Of a stretch of 64,000 nucleotides of DNA, positions 34,464 through 43,118 are shown piece after piece. Source of the stretch: Streptomyces cylindrosporus (GTDB taxonomy: Bacteria > Actinomycetota > Actinomycetes > Streptomycetales > Streptomycetaceae); contig NZ_JALDAY010000012.1 in the NCBI RefSeq assembly GCF_022698165.1, positions 62,001-126,000 of the forward strand. The letters are read 5' to 3'. The notes beneath the pieces were generated by a model. The model saw only the letters and a program-made list of their open reading frames with translations. It ran no database searches and was not told where the DNA came from. The position numbers and the translations under genes were made by a program. Position 1 is the stretch's first letter; each line of letters begins with the position of its first letter.

Positions 34464-34748
34464 ATGAGCACTCTCGAGCCCGAGCGCGGGACTGGTACGG
34501 GGACCCTCGTAGAGCCGACGCCACAGGTGTCCCACGGCGACGGCGACCACGAGCGCTTCGCCCACTACGTCCAGAAGGACAAGATCATGGCGAGCGCCCT
34601 CGACGGCACCCCCGTCGTGGCGCTCTGCGGCAAGGTGTGGGTGCCCGGCCGCGATCCGAAGAAGTACCCGGTGTGTCCCATGTGCAAGGAGATCTACGAC
34701 TCCATGGGCGCCGGCGGCGACAGCGGCAAGGGCGGCGACAAGAAGTAG
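34464..34748 (+). CDS. DUF3039 family small protein
   Basis: A 94-residue actinobacterial protein of unknown function. A variable hydrophilic N-terminus is followed by the conserved part HERFAHYVQKDKIMASALDG, VVALCGKVWVP and a CPMC pair in KKYPVCPMCKEIYD that probably binds zinc with the earlier Cys. The ATG at 34464 gives MSTLEPERG; an in-frame ATG at 34433 is possible. It follows the UPF0301 gene closely and is closed by a strong terminator. Confidence 0.9.
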   Translation: MSTLEPERGTGTGTLVEPTPQVSHGDGDHERFAHYVQKDKIMASALDGTPVVALCGKVWVPGRDPKKYPVCPMCKEIYDSMGAGGDSGKGGDKK

Positions 34749-34779
34749 CCCGGCCGCTCCTTCACACCTGAGGTCCGCG

Positions 34780-34820
34780 AGGCCCCCGGGCGCGCGATTT
34801 GGCGCGCCTCGGGGGCCTTT
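34780..34820 (+). terminator. hairpin terminator after the DUF3039 gene
   Basis: The stem AGGCCCCCG (34780-34788) pairs with CGGGGGCCT (34810-34818) and continues inward through GCGCG/CGCGC pairs with one bulge to an ATTTGG loop, followed by TT. It separates the housekeeping genes from the amino-sugar operon. Confidence 0.88.
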
Positions 34821-34861
34821 GTGCTGTCTGTCGTTGCACGGAGTGCGTCACTCGGTCACGA

Positions 34862-34877
34862 ATTGGTCGAGACCTCT
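34862..34877. promoter_or_regulatory. DasR-responsive-element-like box
   Basis: ATTGGTCGAGACCTCT matches 13 of 16 positions of the known DasR consensus ACTGGTCTAGACCACT, including the GGTC...GACC core. It abuts the -35 of the operon promoter and precedes an amino-sugar importer plus hexosaminidase, the expected target type for the N-acetylglucosamine regulator DasR. Confidence 0.72.
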
Positions 34878-34906
34878 TGTCGGCATGTTCATGTAGTCCC
34901 TAGCCT
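34877..34906 (+). promoter_or_regulatory. promoter of the amino-sugar ABC/hexosaminidase operon
   Basis: TTGTCG (34877-34882) and TAGCCT (34901-34906) with an 18-bp spacer fit the HrdB-type consensus. The predicted start is near 34913, giving a leader of about 60 nt. A TTGCA/TGCAA dyad (34936-34940 and 34946-34950) lies in that leader and may be a second regulatory site. Confidence 0.62.
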
Positions 34907-34974
34907 CCGTTGTGTTGTGCAGAGCGAAACCGTCATTGCATATGTTGCAACGCACGCTCGGAGGCCCCACGCCC

Positions 34975-36270
34975 ATGAAGCTCCCCTCCCGACTGGCCGC
35001 GCTCCTCGCCGCGGCCGCGGTCGTCACCGCCTGCGCCCCCCAGACCTCCTCCAACTCCTCCTCCGAGAAGGACGACAAGAGCGGCACCCTGCGCGTCTGG
35101 CTCTTCCAGGAGGTCGGCAACGACCCCAAGGCCGAGGTCGTCGACTCCGTGGTCACCGCCTTCGAGAAGGCCCACAAGGGCACCAAGGTCGACGTCGAGT
35201 ACATCCCGGTCGACACCCGTGCCCAGCGCGTCAAGGCCGCCTTCAACGACCCCAAGTCCGCGCCCGACGTCATGGAGTTCGGCAACACCGACACGGCCGG
35301 CTATGTGAAGGACGGCGGACTCCTCGACGTCACCAAGGAGTTCGGCGCCTGGAACGAGTCCAAGGACACCGACCCGACGGCGAAGACGTCCGTCACGGTC
35401 GACGGCAAGCTGTACGGCTCCCCGTTCTACGTCGGCGTCCGCGCCCTGTACTACCGCACCGACGTCTTCAAGGAACTCGGCCTGCAACCCCCGAAGACCA
35501 TGGACGAGTTGGCGACCACGGCCCGTAAGATCCGGGCCGCGAAGCCCGACCTGTACGGCCTGGTCGTCGGCGGCGCCTACACGTACGGCGCGATGCCCTT
35601 CGTCTGGGCCAACGGCGGTGAACTCGCCACCGGCAAGGGCGGCGACTACGCCTCCGCGATCGACAGCGCCGCCGCCCAGAAGGGCATCAAGGCCTACACC
35701 TCCCTCTTCGGCGATGACAACTGTCCCGCCGCCAAGTGCGCCGGCATGGGCGGCAACGACACGATCACCGCGTTCGCCGCGGGCAAGGCGGGCATGGCGA
35801 TCGGCGGCGACTTCAGCCACACGGCCGTGGAGGCCGGGAAGGTGAAGGGCGAGTACGCCGTCGTACCGCTGCCGGGCGTGACCGCCGGCTCGATCGCGCC
35901 GGCCTTCGCGGGCGGCAACAACATCGGTGTCCTGAAGAGCACTTCGCACCGCACGCTCGCCGTGGACCTCATGGAGCAGCTGACGTCGAAGAAGACACAG
36001 GCGGCGATGTTCGACGCGATGGGCTTCCTGCCGACGTTCGCGGACGTACGGCAGCAGGTGGCCGCGAAGAACCCGTACGTGAAGCCCTTCGCGCAGACCC
36101 TGGCGGCCGGCACCAAGTTCGTACCGGCGTCCCCGGCCTGGTCCCAGATCGACTCCCAGCTGGTGCTGCCGACGATGCTGCAGGAGATCATCGCCGGGAA
36201 GAAGAGCGTGGCGGCGGCTTCGGAGGAAGCGGCGAAGAAGATGAACTCCGCGTTTGGCTCCGCCGGGTGA
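34975..36270 (+). CDS. amino-sugar-binding lipoprotein of ABC importer
   Basis: A 431-residue family-1 solute-binding protein. The signal peptide ends in the lipobox VVTAC with Cys20 lipidated. Mature features are typical: an acidic linker, TLRVWLFQE, and an APDVMEFGNTD block. From the linked cytoplasmic GH20 enzyme and the DasR-like box I infer that it captures N-acetylglucosamine disaccharides from chitin or peptidoglycan. GGAGG lies about 10 nt before the ATG. Its stop overlaps the permease GTG by 3 nt within a GTGA. Confidence 0.92.
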   Translation: MKLPSRLAALLAAAAVVTACAPQTSSNSSSEKDDKSGTLRVWLFQEVGNDPKAEVVDSVVTAFEKAHKGTKVDVEYIPVDTRAQRVKAAFNDPKSAPDVMEFGNTDTAGYVKDGGLLDVTKEFGAWNESKDTDPTAKTSVTVDGKLYGSPFYVGVRALYYRTDVFKELGLQPPKTMDELATTARKIRAAKPDLYGLVVGGAYTYGAMPFVWANGGELATGKGGDYASAIDSAAAQKGIKAYTSLFGDDNCPAAKCAGMGGNDTITAFAAGKAGMAIGGDFSHTAVEAGKVKGEYAVVPLPGVTAGSIAPAFAGGNNIGVLKSTSHRTLAVDLMEQLTSKKTQAAMFDAMGFLPTFADVRQQVAAKNPYVKPFAQTLAAGTKFVPASPAWSQIDSQLVLPTMLQEIIAGKKSVAAASEEAAKKMNSAFGSAG

Positions 36271-37226
36271 CGGCGCCCAGTAGCTCGGGGGCTTCGGAGC
36301 GCTGGCGGCTGCCTGTGATTCGTGGCTTGTCGCGCAGTTCCTCGCGCCCCTGGCGGCGCTGGAGCGGCCCTTGGCTCTATCTCGCCCCGGCCCTCGTCAT
36401 CCTCGGCGGCCTCCTCCTCTACCCCATCTACCAGCTCGGCCTCATCTCCCTCTTCCACTACACCCAGGCCCAGGTCAGCGGCGGTGAGCCCACCCGCTTC
36501 GAGGGGTTCGGGAACTACTCCGCGCTCTTCTCCGACGGCGAGTTCTGGTCGGTGCTGCTGGCCACTGTGCTGTTCGCGGCGGCCTGCGTCGCCTCCACCC
36601 TCGCCGTCGGCTGCGCGCTCGCCGTGCTGCTCACGCGCGTGCGTGCCGTGCCGCGGCTGGCGCTGATGCTGGCCGCACTGGGCGCCTGGGCCACCCCGGC
36701 CGTCACCGGCTCCACCGTCTGGCTCTTCCTCTTCGACCCCGACTTCGGCCCGGTCAACCGGATCCTGGGCCTCGGCGACCACTCATGGACGTACGGCCGC
36801 TTCAGCGCGTTCTTCCTCGTACTGCTCGAAGTGGTCTGGTGCTCCTTCCCGTTCGTGATGGTCACGGTGTACGCAGGGATCCGCGCCGTACCGGCCGAGG
36901 TGCTGGAGGCCGCCGCGCTGGACGGCGCCTCGCAGTGGCGGATCTGGCGTTCCGTGCTCGCGCCGATGCTCCGGCCGATCCTGACCGTGGTCACCATCCA
37001 GTCGGTGATCTGGGACTTCAAGGTCTTCACGCAGATCTACGTCATGACAGGTGGCGGCGGCATCGCCAATCAGAACCTCGTCCTGAACGTGTACGCCTAC
37101 CAGCAGGCGTTCGCGTCCTCGCAGTACAGCCTCGGCGCGGCGATCGGCATCGTGATGCTGCTGATCCTGCTCGCCGTGACGCTGGTGTACCTGCGGCTGC
37201 TGCGCAGGCAGGGGGAGGAGCTGTGA
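36267..37226 (+). CDS. amino-sugar ABC permease (MalF type)
   Basis: A 319-residue permease. A hydrophilic N-terminus of about 35 residues is followed by six membrane segments and an EAA-type loop (LEAAALDGASQWRIWRSVLAP). GTG 36267 overlaps the binding-protein stop (GTGA). The N-terminal 15-20 codons fall in what looks like a dispersed Streptomyces repeat, so this extension is probably not part of the conserved protein. No ATPase is encoded nearby, so a shared one is inferred. Confidence 0.92.
   Translation: MTAPSSSGASERWRLPVIRGLSRSSSRPWRRWSGPWLYLAPALVILGGLLLYPIYQLGLISLFHYTQAQVSGGEPTRFEGFGNYSALFSDGEFWSVLLATVLFAAACVASTLAVGCALAVLLTRVRAVPRLALMLAALGAWATPAVTGSTVWLFLFDPDFGPVNRILGLGDHSWTYGRFSAFFLVLLEVVWCSFPFVMVTVYAGIRAVPAEVLEAAALDGASQWRIWRSVLAPMLRPILTVVTIQSVIWDFKVFTQIYVMTGGGGIANQNLVLNVYAYQQAFASSQYSLGAAIGIVMLLILLAVTLVYLRLLRRQGEEL
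36297..36355 (+). repeat. dispersed Streptomyces repeat inside permease 5' end
   Basis: The stretch containing TTGTCGCGCAGTTCCTCGCG followed by CCCCTGG resembles a very common intergenic Streptomyces repeat (remembered form: GGTCGCGCAGTTCCCCGCG, then CCCCT). Here it is translated in frame as part of the permease N-terminus. Identification is from memory. Confidence 0.5.
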
Positions 37227-38044
37227 GCCGCTCCCGGTGGTTGCCCGACGCGGCGGCACTCCTCTTCGCCGTGGTGGTTGCTTTCCCTCTCTACTGGATG
37301 GTGCTGAGCGCCTTCAAACCGGCCGGGGAGATCGAGTCGAGCGAGCCGCGGCCGTGGACCACGGCGCCTTCTCTGGATTCCTTCCGGCGCGTGTTCGGGC
37401 AGCAGGATTTCGGTCGGTATTTCGTCAACAGCGTTGTGGTGGCGGGCAGTGTCGTGATCGTCTCGGCGCTCGTCGCGTTTCTCGCCGCGACCGCCGTGAC
37501 GCGATTCCGCTTCCGCTTCCGGACCACCCTGCTGATCATGTTTCTGGTGGCCCAGATGGTGCCCGTGGAGGCGCTCACGATCCCCTTGTTCTTCCAGATG
37601 CGGGACTTCGGTCTGCTGAACACGCTGGGGTCGCTGATCCTGCCGCACATCGCCTTCTCGCTGCCCTTCGCGATCTGGATGCTGCGGGGGTTCGTGAAAG
37701 CGGTTCCGGAGGCGCTGGAGGAGGCCGCGTACATCGACGGGGCGAGCCGGGCGCGCTTTCTGTGGCAGATCCTTTTCCCGCTCGTCCTCCCGGGGCTGGT
37801 GGCCACGAGCGTGTTTTCCTTCATCTCGGCCTGGAACGACTTCCTGTTCGCCAAGTCCTTCATCATCAGCGACACCTCGCAGTCCACGCTGCCGATGGCG
37901 CTGCTGGTCTTCTTCAAGCCGGACGACCCGGACTGGGGCGGCGTGATGGCGGCGTCCACGGTGATGACGATTCCGGTGCTGGTGTTCTTCGTACTCGTAC
38001 AGCGACGGCTGGTCTCGGGGCTGGGCGGAGCGGTCAAGGACTGA
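37223..38044 (+). CDS. amino-sugar ABC permease (MalG type)
   Basis: A 273-residue permease with six membrane segments and the EAA loop LEEAAYIDGASRARFLWQILFP. GTG 37223 overlaps the previous stop in a GTGA and is preceded by GGGGGAGGAG, a strong ribosome-binding site. With the preceding two genes it forms the importer, and the hexosaminidase gene starts within about 20 nt of its stop, so all four are one transcription unit. Confidence 0.93.
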   Translation: MSRSRWLPDAAALLFAVVVAFPLYWMVLSAFKPAGEIESSEPRPWTTAPSLDSFRRVFGQQDFGRYFVNSVVVAGSVVIVSALVAFLAATAVTRFRFRFRTTLLIMFLVAQMVPVEALTIPLFFQMRDFGLLNTLGSLILPHIAFSLPFAIWMLRGFVKAVPEALEEAAYIDGASRARFLWQILFPLVLPGLVATSVFSFISAWNDFLFAKSFIISDTSQSTLPMALLVFFKPDDPDWGGVMAASTVMTIPVLVFFVLVQRRLVSGLGGAVKD

Positions 38045-38063
38045 GGTGACTGAGGTGACTGAG

Positions 38064-39680
38064 ATGGTGGATGTGATTCCGGCGCCGGCCAACTGCACCT
38101 GGAACAGCCCCGGGTACGCGAGCCTGGACGCGGAGACCGCGCTGGAGGCCGGGCCGGGCACCGAGGGCGTCGCCCGCTGGCTGCGGGCCACGCTCGGCGC
38201 GGCGACGGGGCTGCCCTTCCCGGAGACCGGCGACGCCCACAACCGCATCGTGCTGGGCATCGACCCCGACCTGCCCCCGGAGGGCTACCGGGTCGTCAAT
38301 GACGGCGGCCCGTACCGCATTCGGGGCGGTGACGCGGCCGGTGTCTTCTGGGGCGCCCAGACCTTCCGTCAACTGCTCGGCCCCGACGCGTTCCGCCGGG
38401 CCCCGGTCCGGCCGGAGCGGGACTGGGACGTCCCCATGGTCACCGTCGAGGACGCGCCTCGATTCCGCTGGCGCGGCCTCATGCTCGACGTCGCCCGGCA
38501 CTTCACGCCGAAGGAAGGCGTCCTGCGCCACCTCGACCTGATGGCCGCGCACAAACTCAACGTCTTCCACTTCCACTTGACGGACGACCAGGGCTGGCGG
38601 ATCGAGATCAAGCGGTACCCCCGGCTCACCGAGGTCGGCTCATGGCGGGCCCGCACCAAATTCGGCCACCGGGCCTCACCGCTGTGGGAGGAGAAGCCGC
38701 ACGGTGGCTTCTACACCCAGGACGACATCCGGGAGATCGTCGCCTACGCCGCCGAGCGGCATATCACCGTCGTCCCCGAAATCGACGTACCTGGCCACTC
38801 GCAGGCCGCCATCACCGCGTACCCGGAACTCGGCAACACCGACGTCATCGACACGACCTCCCTCACGGTCTGGGACAGCTGGGGCATCTCCGCAAACGTA
38901 CTCGCCCCCACTGACAACACCCTTCGCTTCTACGAGGGCGTCTTCGAGGAACTCCTCGGCCTGTTCCCGTCGGAGTTCATTCACGTGGGCGGTGACGAAT
39001 GCCTCAAGGACCAGTGGCGGCGGTCGCCCACCGCACAGGCCCGCATCAAGGAACTCGGGCTCGCGGACGAGGACGAGTTGCAGTCCTGGTTCATCGGCCA
39101 CTTCGACAAGTGGCTGAGCGCGCGCGGGCGCCGGCTCATCGGCTGGGACGAAATCCTGGAGGGCGGCCTCGCGGAGGGCGCCGCGGTCTCCTCGTGGCGG
39201 GGTTACGGAGGCGGAGTCGCCGCCGCCCGGGCCGGCCACGACGTCGTCATGTGCCCCGAGCAGTACGTGTACTTGGACCACCGGCAGCACGCGGGCGCGG
39301 ACGAGCCGGTCCCCATCGGCTACGTCCGCACCCTGGAGGACGTCTACCGCTTCGAGCCCGTTCCACGGGAGTTGACCGAGGAGGAGGCCCGGCACGTCCT
39401 GGGCACGCAGGCCAACGTGTGGACCGAGGTGATGGAGGACCACGCGCGCGTGGACTACCAGACCTTCCCGCGGCTCGCGGCCTTCGCCGAGGTGGCGTGG
39501 AGTGCCCTGCCGGCCCCGGGGGAGCGGGATTTCGCCGACTTCGAACGGCGCATGGCCGGGCACTACGAGCGACTCGACGCCCTGGGCGTCGCCTACCGGC
39601 CGCCCGCCGGCCCCCTGCCGTGGCAGCGGCGCCCCGGCGTCCTGGGCCGCCCCATCGACGGCACGCCCCCGAACAGGTAG
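38064..39680 (+). CDS. cytoplasmic GH20 beta-N-acetylhexosaminidase
   Basis: A 538-residue family-20 glycosidase that removes terminal beta-N-acetylglucosamine by substrate-assisted catalysis. The catalytic Asp-Glu pair lies in HVGGDECLK; upstream are RFRWRGLMLDVARHF, FHFHLTDDQGWR and VVPEIDVPGHSQ, all family hallmarks. No signal peptide is present, so it acts on imported disaccharides. The start is ambiguous: a tandem GAGGTGACT gives GTG 38046, GTG 38055 or ATG 38064, and the last has GAGGTGA 5 nt upstream. It is the last gene of the importer operon. Confidence 0.93.
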   Translation: MVDVIPAPANCTWNSPGYASLDAETALEAGPGTEGVARWLRATLGAATGLPFPETGDAHNRIVLGIDPDLPPEGYRVVNDGGPYRIRGGDAAGVFWGAQTFRQLLGPDAFRRAPVRPERDWDVPMVTVEDAPRFRWRGLMLDVARHFTPKEGVLRHLDLMAAHKLNVFHFHLTDDQGWRIEIKRYPRLTEVGSWRARTKFGHRASPLWEEKPHGGFYTQDDIREIVAYAAERHITVVPEIDVPGHSQAAITAYPELGNTDVIDTTSLTVWDSWGISANVLAPTDNTLRFYEGVFEELLGLFPSEFIHVGGDECLKDQWRRSPTAQARIKELGLADEDELQSWFIGHFDKWLSARGRRLIGWDEILEGGLAEGAAVSSWRGYGGGVAAARAGHDVVMCPEQYVYLDHRQHAGADEPVPIGYVRTLEDVYRFEPVPRELTEEEARHVLGTQANVWTEVMEDHARVDYQTFPRLAAFAEVAWSALPAPGERDFADFERRMAGHYERLDALGVAYRPPAGPLPWQRRPGVLGRPIDGTPPNR

Positions 39681-39731
39681 CCCACGAACGCCTTGCCGGG
39701 CCCCCGAACAGGGAGTGGAAAAACCTCGCAA

Positions 39732-39771
39732 GCATCACCGAAGAGTGCCAATTCGCATGCTTCGGTGATGC
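39732..39771. terminator. long inverted repeat after the hexosaminidase gene
   Basis: Perfect 12-bp arms GCATCACCGAAG (39732-39743) and CTTCGGTGATGC (39760-39771) with a 16-nt loop, 51 nt after the hexosaminidase stop. Probably its terminator, although the wide loop would also suit a protein-binding dyad for the next operon. The rest of 39681-39939 has no gene I can support. Confidence 0.6.
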
Positions 39772-39939
39772 CGTGCCAAAACGGACCATCTCCCAGGTGA
39801 CGGGGGCGAATGCCTCCTAGCGGACCCCTGTCTTCGGGTGTTGCGAAGATGTGCCAGAGTTGCCACGTCCGCCCTGTCAGCACGTACCGTACGGCAGCAA
39901 CAGGCAGGACCAGGTGGGCAGCGGGAAGGGGCAGCCGGT

Positions 39940-40833
39940 TTGACCACGCACGCACCGCAGGCGGCGCAGGCCGTCACGCTGCCCACGACGCTGGACGAGG
40001 CCGTGGCGGCGCTCACCGCCGTGCCCACCGCCGTGCCCGTCGCGGGCGGCACCGACCTCATGGCCGCCGTCAACTCCGGACAGCTCAGGCCCGCCGCGCT
40101 GGTGGGCCTCGGCCGGATCAGCGAGATCCGCGGCTGGCAGTACCAGGACGGACACGCGCTGCTCGGCGCCGGACTCACGCACGCGCGCATGGGCCGCCCC
40201 GACTTCGCCGCGCTCATCCCGGCGCTCGCCGCCGCGGCACGCGCCGCGGGCCCGCCGCAGATCCGCAACGCGGGCACCCTGGGCGGCAACATCGCCTCGG
40301 CGGCCCCCACGGGCGACGCGCTCCCCGTGCTGGCCGCCCTGGAGGCGACACTGATCATCGCGGGCCCGGGCGGAGCCCGCCGGGAGATCCCCGTGTCGCA
40401 CCTGCTGGCCGGCGTGGAGATGCTGCGCGGCGGCGAACTCATCGGGTACGTGCGCGTGCCGCTGCTGCACGCGCCGCAGGTCTTCCTGAAGGCGACCGGC
40501 CGGACCGGCCCCGGGCGCGCCGTCGCGTCCGTCGCGGTGGTCCTCGACCCCGCCCGGCGCGGAGTGCGGTGCGCCGTCGGCGCCATAGCGCCGATGCCGC
40601 TGCGCCCCCTGGACGCCGAGCAGTGGGTGGCCCGGCTCATCGACTGGGACAACAACCGCACGATCGTGCCGGAGGCGCTCGCCGCGTTCGGGGAGTACGT
40701 CGCCGCGGCCTGCATCCCCGACCCCGTCCCCGAGGCGGACGGCACCGTCCAACCGCTTCCGCCCGCCGTACTGCACCTGCGGCGCACCGTCGCCGCGCTG
40801 GCCCGACGAGCACTGGGGAGGGCGCTGTCGTGA
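39940..40833 (+). CDS. xanthine-dehydrogenase-family FAD-binding subunit
   Basis: A 297-residue CoxM/XdhB-type FAD subunit of a molybdenum hydroxylase. The FAD motifs PVAGGTDLMAAV (near residue 35) and IRNAGTLGGNIASAAPTGDA (near 108) are clear, and the C-terminal CO-dehydrogenase flavoprotein domain follows. The start is taken as TTG 39940 because AAGGGG lies 8 nt upstream and it matches normal family length; ATG 39850 would add 30 unusual residues. The GTGA overlap with the next gene couples it to the iron-sulfur subunit. Confidence 0.9.
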   Translation: MTTHAPQAAQAVTLPTTLDEAVAALTAVPTAVPVAGGTDLMAAVNSGQLRPAALVGLGRISEIRGWQYQDGHALLGAGLTHARMGRPDFAALIPALAAAARAAGPPQIRNAGTLGGNIASAAPTGDALPVLAALEATLIIAGPGGARREIPVSHLLAGVEMLRGGELIGYVRVPLLHAPQVFLKATGRTGPGRAVASVAVVLDPARRGVRCAVGAIAPMPLRPLDAEQWVARLIDWDNNRTIVPEALAAFGEYVAAACIPDPVPEADGTVQPLPPAVLHLRRTVAALARRALGRALS

Positions 40834-43118
40834 CCGACGACCAGCACGGAGAGGGCACGCCCCGCAGCGGGGGCCGCTGGGATCCGCTGCCCCAGGGCGA
40901 CTACGACGACGGCGCGACGGCCTTCGTGAAGCTTCCCGAGGGCGGCATCGACGCGCTCCTGGCCTCCGCCGACAGCCCGCTCGCCGCGCCGGGGCACGGG
41001 TACGTGCCGCCGCAGATAGCGGCCGCACCGGGCGGCGACCCGTCCGCCACCGGCAACTGGGCCGTGCCCGCCGACGGCGCGCAGTGGCCCGACCCCAACG
41101 CCGTGCCGCAGGACAACGGCGGCGACCGGTTCGCGTACAACCCCGGCGCGACCCAGCAGTGGAACTTCGAGGAGCCGCCGCCCGCCGAGTCCGCCCCCGC
41201 GCCGGGCCACGACGTGACCGGCCAGTGGTCGATCCCGGTGGCCGGCGGCGACCTCCCGGACGAGTCGGGCGAGTTCACGACGTCGTCCCTGGTCCAGCAG
41301 TGGGGCGGCACCCCACCGGCCACCCTCCCGGGCGGCGCCCCCGCCCCCTGGGCGACGGACGCGACGGGACAGCCGTGGGGGCAGCAGCCCGGGGTGGGCG
41401 ACGAGAACACCGGCCGGGTCCACGAGTCGTCGGCAGGGACGGGCATCGCCCCCGGCCCGGCCCAGGACGCCCCGACGGGGCACGCGCGCGAGGGCGCCGA
41501 TTCGGGGCACGCGCACGGGCTGCTCGATCCGGGCCCCGCGCACGGTACGTCCGCCGAGCGACACCCCGGACCCACGGCGCCGAACCCGGCCGCACAGGAC
41601 CCGACCGCGGCACGCACGCGTGACGCCGATCAGACGGGCCCGCACACCACAGACCCGACGGGCCCGCACCCTGCCGGTCCGGAAGGGCTGCACCCGGGCG
41701 GTCCTACGGGCCCGCACCCCGCCGGTCCGGAAGGGCTGCACTCGGCCGGTCCGGCAGGGCCGCACGCCACCGGTCCCACAGCACCGCACGCCGCCGCCTA
41801 CGGCCAGGCGTACGCCGGTGACCAGGACGCCACCCTGCACCCGACCGACCCGCACCCGACCGATCCGCACGCGGGCGGGCGTTACGCGGACCCGGCCGCC
41901 ATGGACGCCTCGCAGCCCATCCCTGTCGTCGACGGCCCCACCACCTCCGCGGACCCCGCCCGGCCCCCCCTCGGCACCGGCGGCCCCAGCGGCTCCGCCG
42001 CCCACGCCCCCGTGGACGCCGACGGTACCGACCACGACGCCGAGACCCCGCGAGGGCACGTCGGCGGGCAGCAGCCGTCCGTCTCCGCCTCGGACGCCTC
42101 ACAGGCCGCTCAGGAGGCCGGTGAGGCCGCTGGGGCGGTCGACAGTGCCCGTCGGGCCGCCGCGGCCGCTCAGGGGGCCGTACAGCCTTCTGCGGAGCCC
42201 TCCGCGGCCGGACCGGACGATGCCGCCCGGCCCGCGCGCCCGTCGGACGGGCCGAACGCCTCCAACACGCCCGATTCCCCGGGTACTTCGGCCCACGCGG
42301 ATTCCCGCGGCTCCGGCCACCCGGCCCCCGGCGCCGCCCAGCCCGGCTCGGACGGCCACGCCGGTCCCGGGGCCGAGGGCCACCCCGACCGGCCCGGTCG
42401 CTCCGCCGAGCCCGCTTCCGCGGACCCCTCCGGTCGCCCCGACTCCCCAGCCGCCGCCCAGGAGGAGCCGACCCCCCAGCCCCCCGCCGAAGAACACCCC
42501 CTCGCCTCCTACGTCCTGCGCGTCAACGGCGTCGAGCGCCCCGTCTCCGACGCCTGGATCGGCGAGTCGCTGCTCTACGTGCTGCGCGAGCGGCTCGGGC
42601 TGGCCGGCGCCAAGGACGGCTGCTCGCAGGGTGAGTGCGGGGCCTGCAACGTGCAGGTCGACGGACGCCTCGTCGCGTCCTGCCTCGTACCCGCCGTGAC
42701 CGCTGCCGGCAGCGAGGTGCGCACGGTCGAGGGCCTCGCCGAGGACGGCCAGCCGTCCGACGTCCAGCGCGCGCTCGCGCGTTGCGGAGCCGTCCAGTGC
42801 GGCTTCTGCGTGCCTGGCATGGCGATGACCGTGCACGACCTCCTGGAGGGCAACCCGGCCCCCACCGAGCTGGAGACCCGCCAGGCCCTGTGCGGCAACC
42901 TCTGCCGCTGCTCCGGCTACCGGGGCGTCGTCGACGCGGTCAAGGAGGTCGTCGCCGAACGCGAGGCGCACTCCGCGGCCGACAGCGCCGAACAGGACGG
43001 CGACGAGGCACGTATTCCCCACCAGGCGGGCCCGGGAGCCGGCGGTGTCAACCCGTCGGCGTTCGACTCACCCGCCCCGCAGGACCAGGCGTACGGACCG
43101 GACGGAGGCCAGGCGTGA
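40830..43118 (+). CDS. [2Fe-2S] subunit of molybdenum hydroxylase with giant disordered N-terminus
   Basis: A 762-residue protein in which only about residues 557-715 form the normal subunit, usually near 160 residues long in total. Both cluster motifs are intact: CSQGECGACN for the plant-ferredoxin cluster, and CGFC with LCGNLCRCSGY for the second. The preceding 555 residues are Pro/Gly/Ala/Asp/His-rich and low complexity, with spaced tryptophan motifs (GNWAVP, TQQWNF, TGQWSIP, VQQWGG) and short tandem repeats. GTG 40830 overlaps the FAD-subunit stop. No frameshift or stop separates the two parts, so a true fusion or extension is encoded. The extension's function is unknown. Confidence 0.9.
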   Translation: MTDDQHGEGTPRSGGRWDPLPQGDYDDGATAFVKLPEGGIDALLASADSPLAAPGHGYVPPQIAAAPGGDPSATGNWAVPADGAQWPDPNAVPQDNGGDRFAYNPGATQQWNFEEPPPAESAPAPGHDVTGQWSIPVAGGDLPDESGEFTTSSLVQQWGGTPPATLPGGAPAPWATDATGQPWGQQPGVGDENTGRVHESSAGTGIAPGPAQDAPTGHAREGADSGHAHGLLDPGPAHGTSAERHPGPTAPNPAAQDPTAARTRDADQTGPHTTDPTGPHPAGPEGLHPGGPTGPHPAGPEGLHSAGPAGPHATGPTAPHAAAYGQAYAGDQDATLHPTDPHPTDPHAGGRYADPAAMDASQPIPVVDGPTTSADPARPPLGTGGPSGSAAHAPVDADGTDHDAETPRGHVGGQQPSVSASDASQAAQEAGEAAGAVDSARRAAAAAQGAVQPSAEPSAAGPDDAARPARPSDGPNASNTPDSPGTSAHADSRGSGHPAPGAAQPGSDGHAGPGAEGHPDRPGRSAEPASADPSGRPDSPAAAQEEPTPQPPAEEHPLASYVLRVNGVERPVSDAWIGESLLYVLRERLGLAGAKDGCSQGECGACNVQVDGRLVASCLVPAVTAAGSEVRTVEGLAEDGQPSDVQRALARCGAVQCGFCVPGMAMTVHDLLEGNPAPTELETRQALCGNLCRCSGYRGVVDAVKEVVAEREAHSAADSAEQDGDEARIPHQAGPGAGGVNPSAFDSPAPQDQAYGPDGGQA
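41658..41753 (+). repeat. 48-bp tandem repeat in iron-sulfur subunit gene
   Basis: Two near-identical 48-bp units begin at 41658 and 41706, encoding PTGPHPAGPEGLHPGG-like peptides, with degenerate copies on both sides. The unit is a multiple of 3. Confidence 0.8.
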
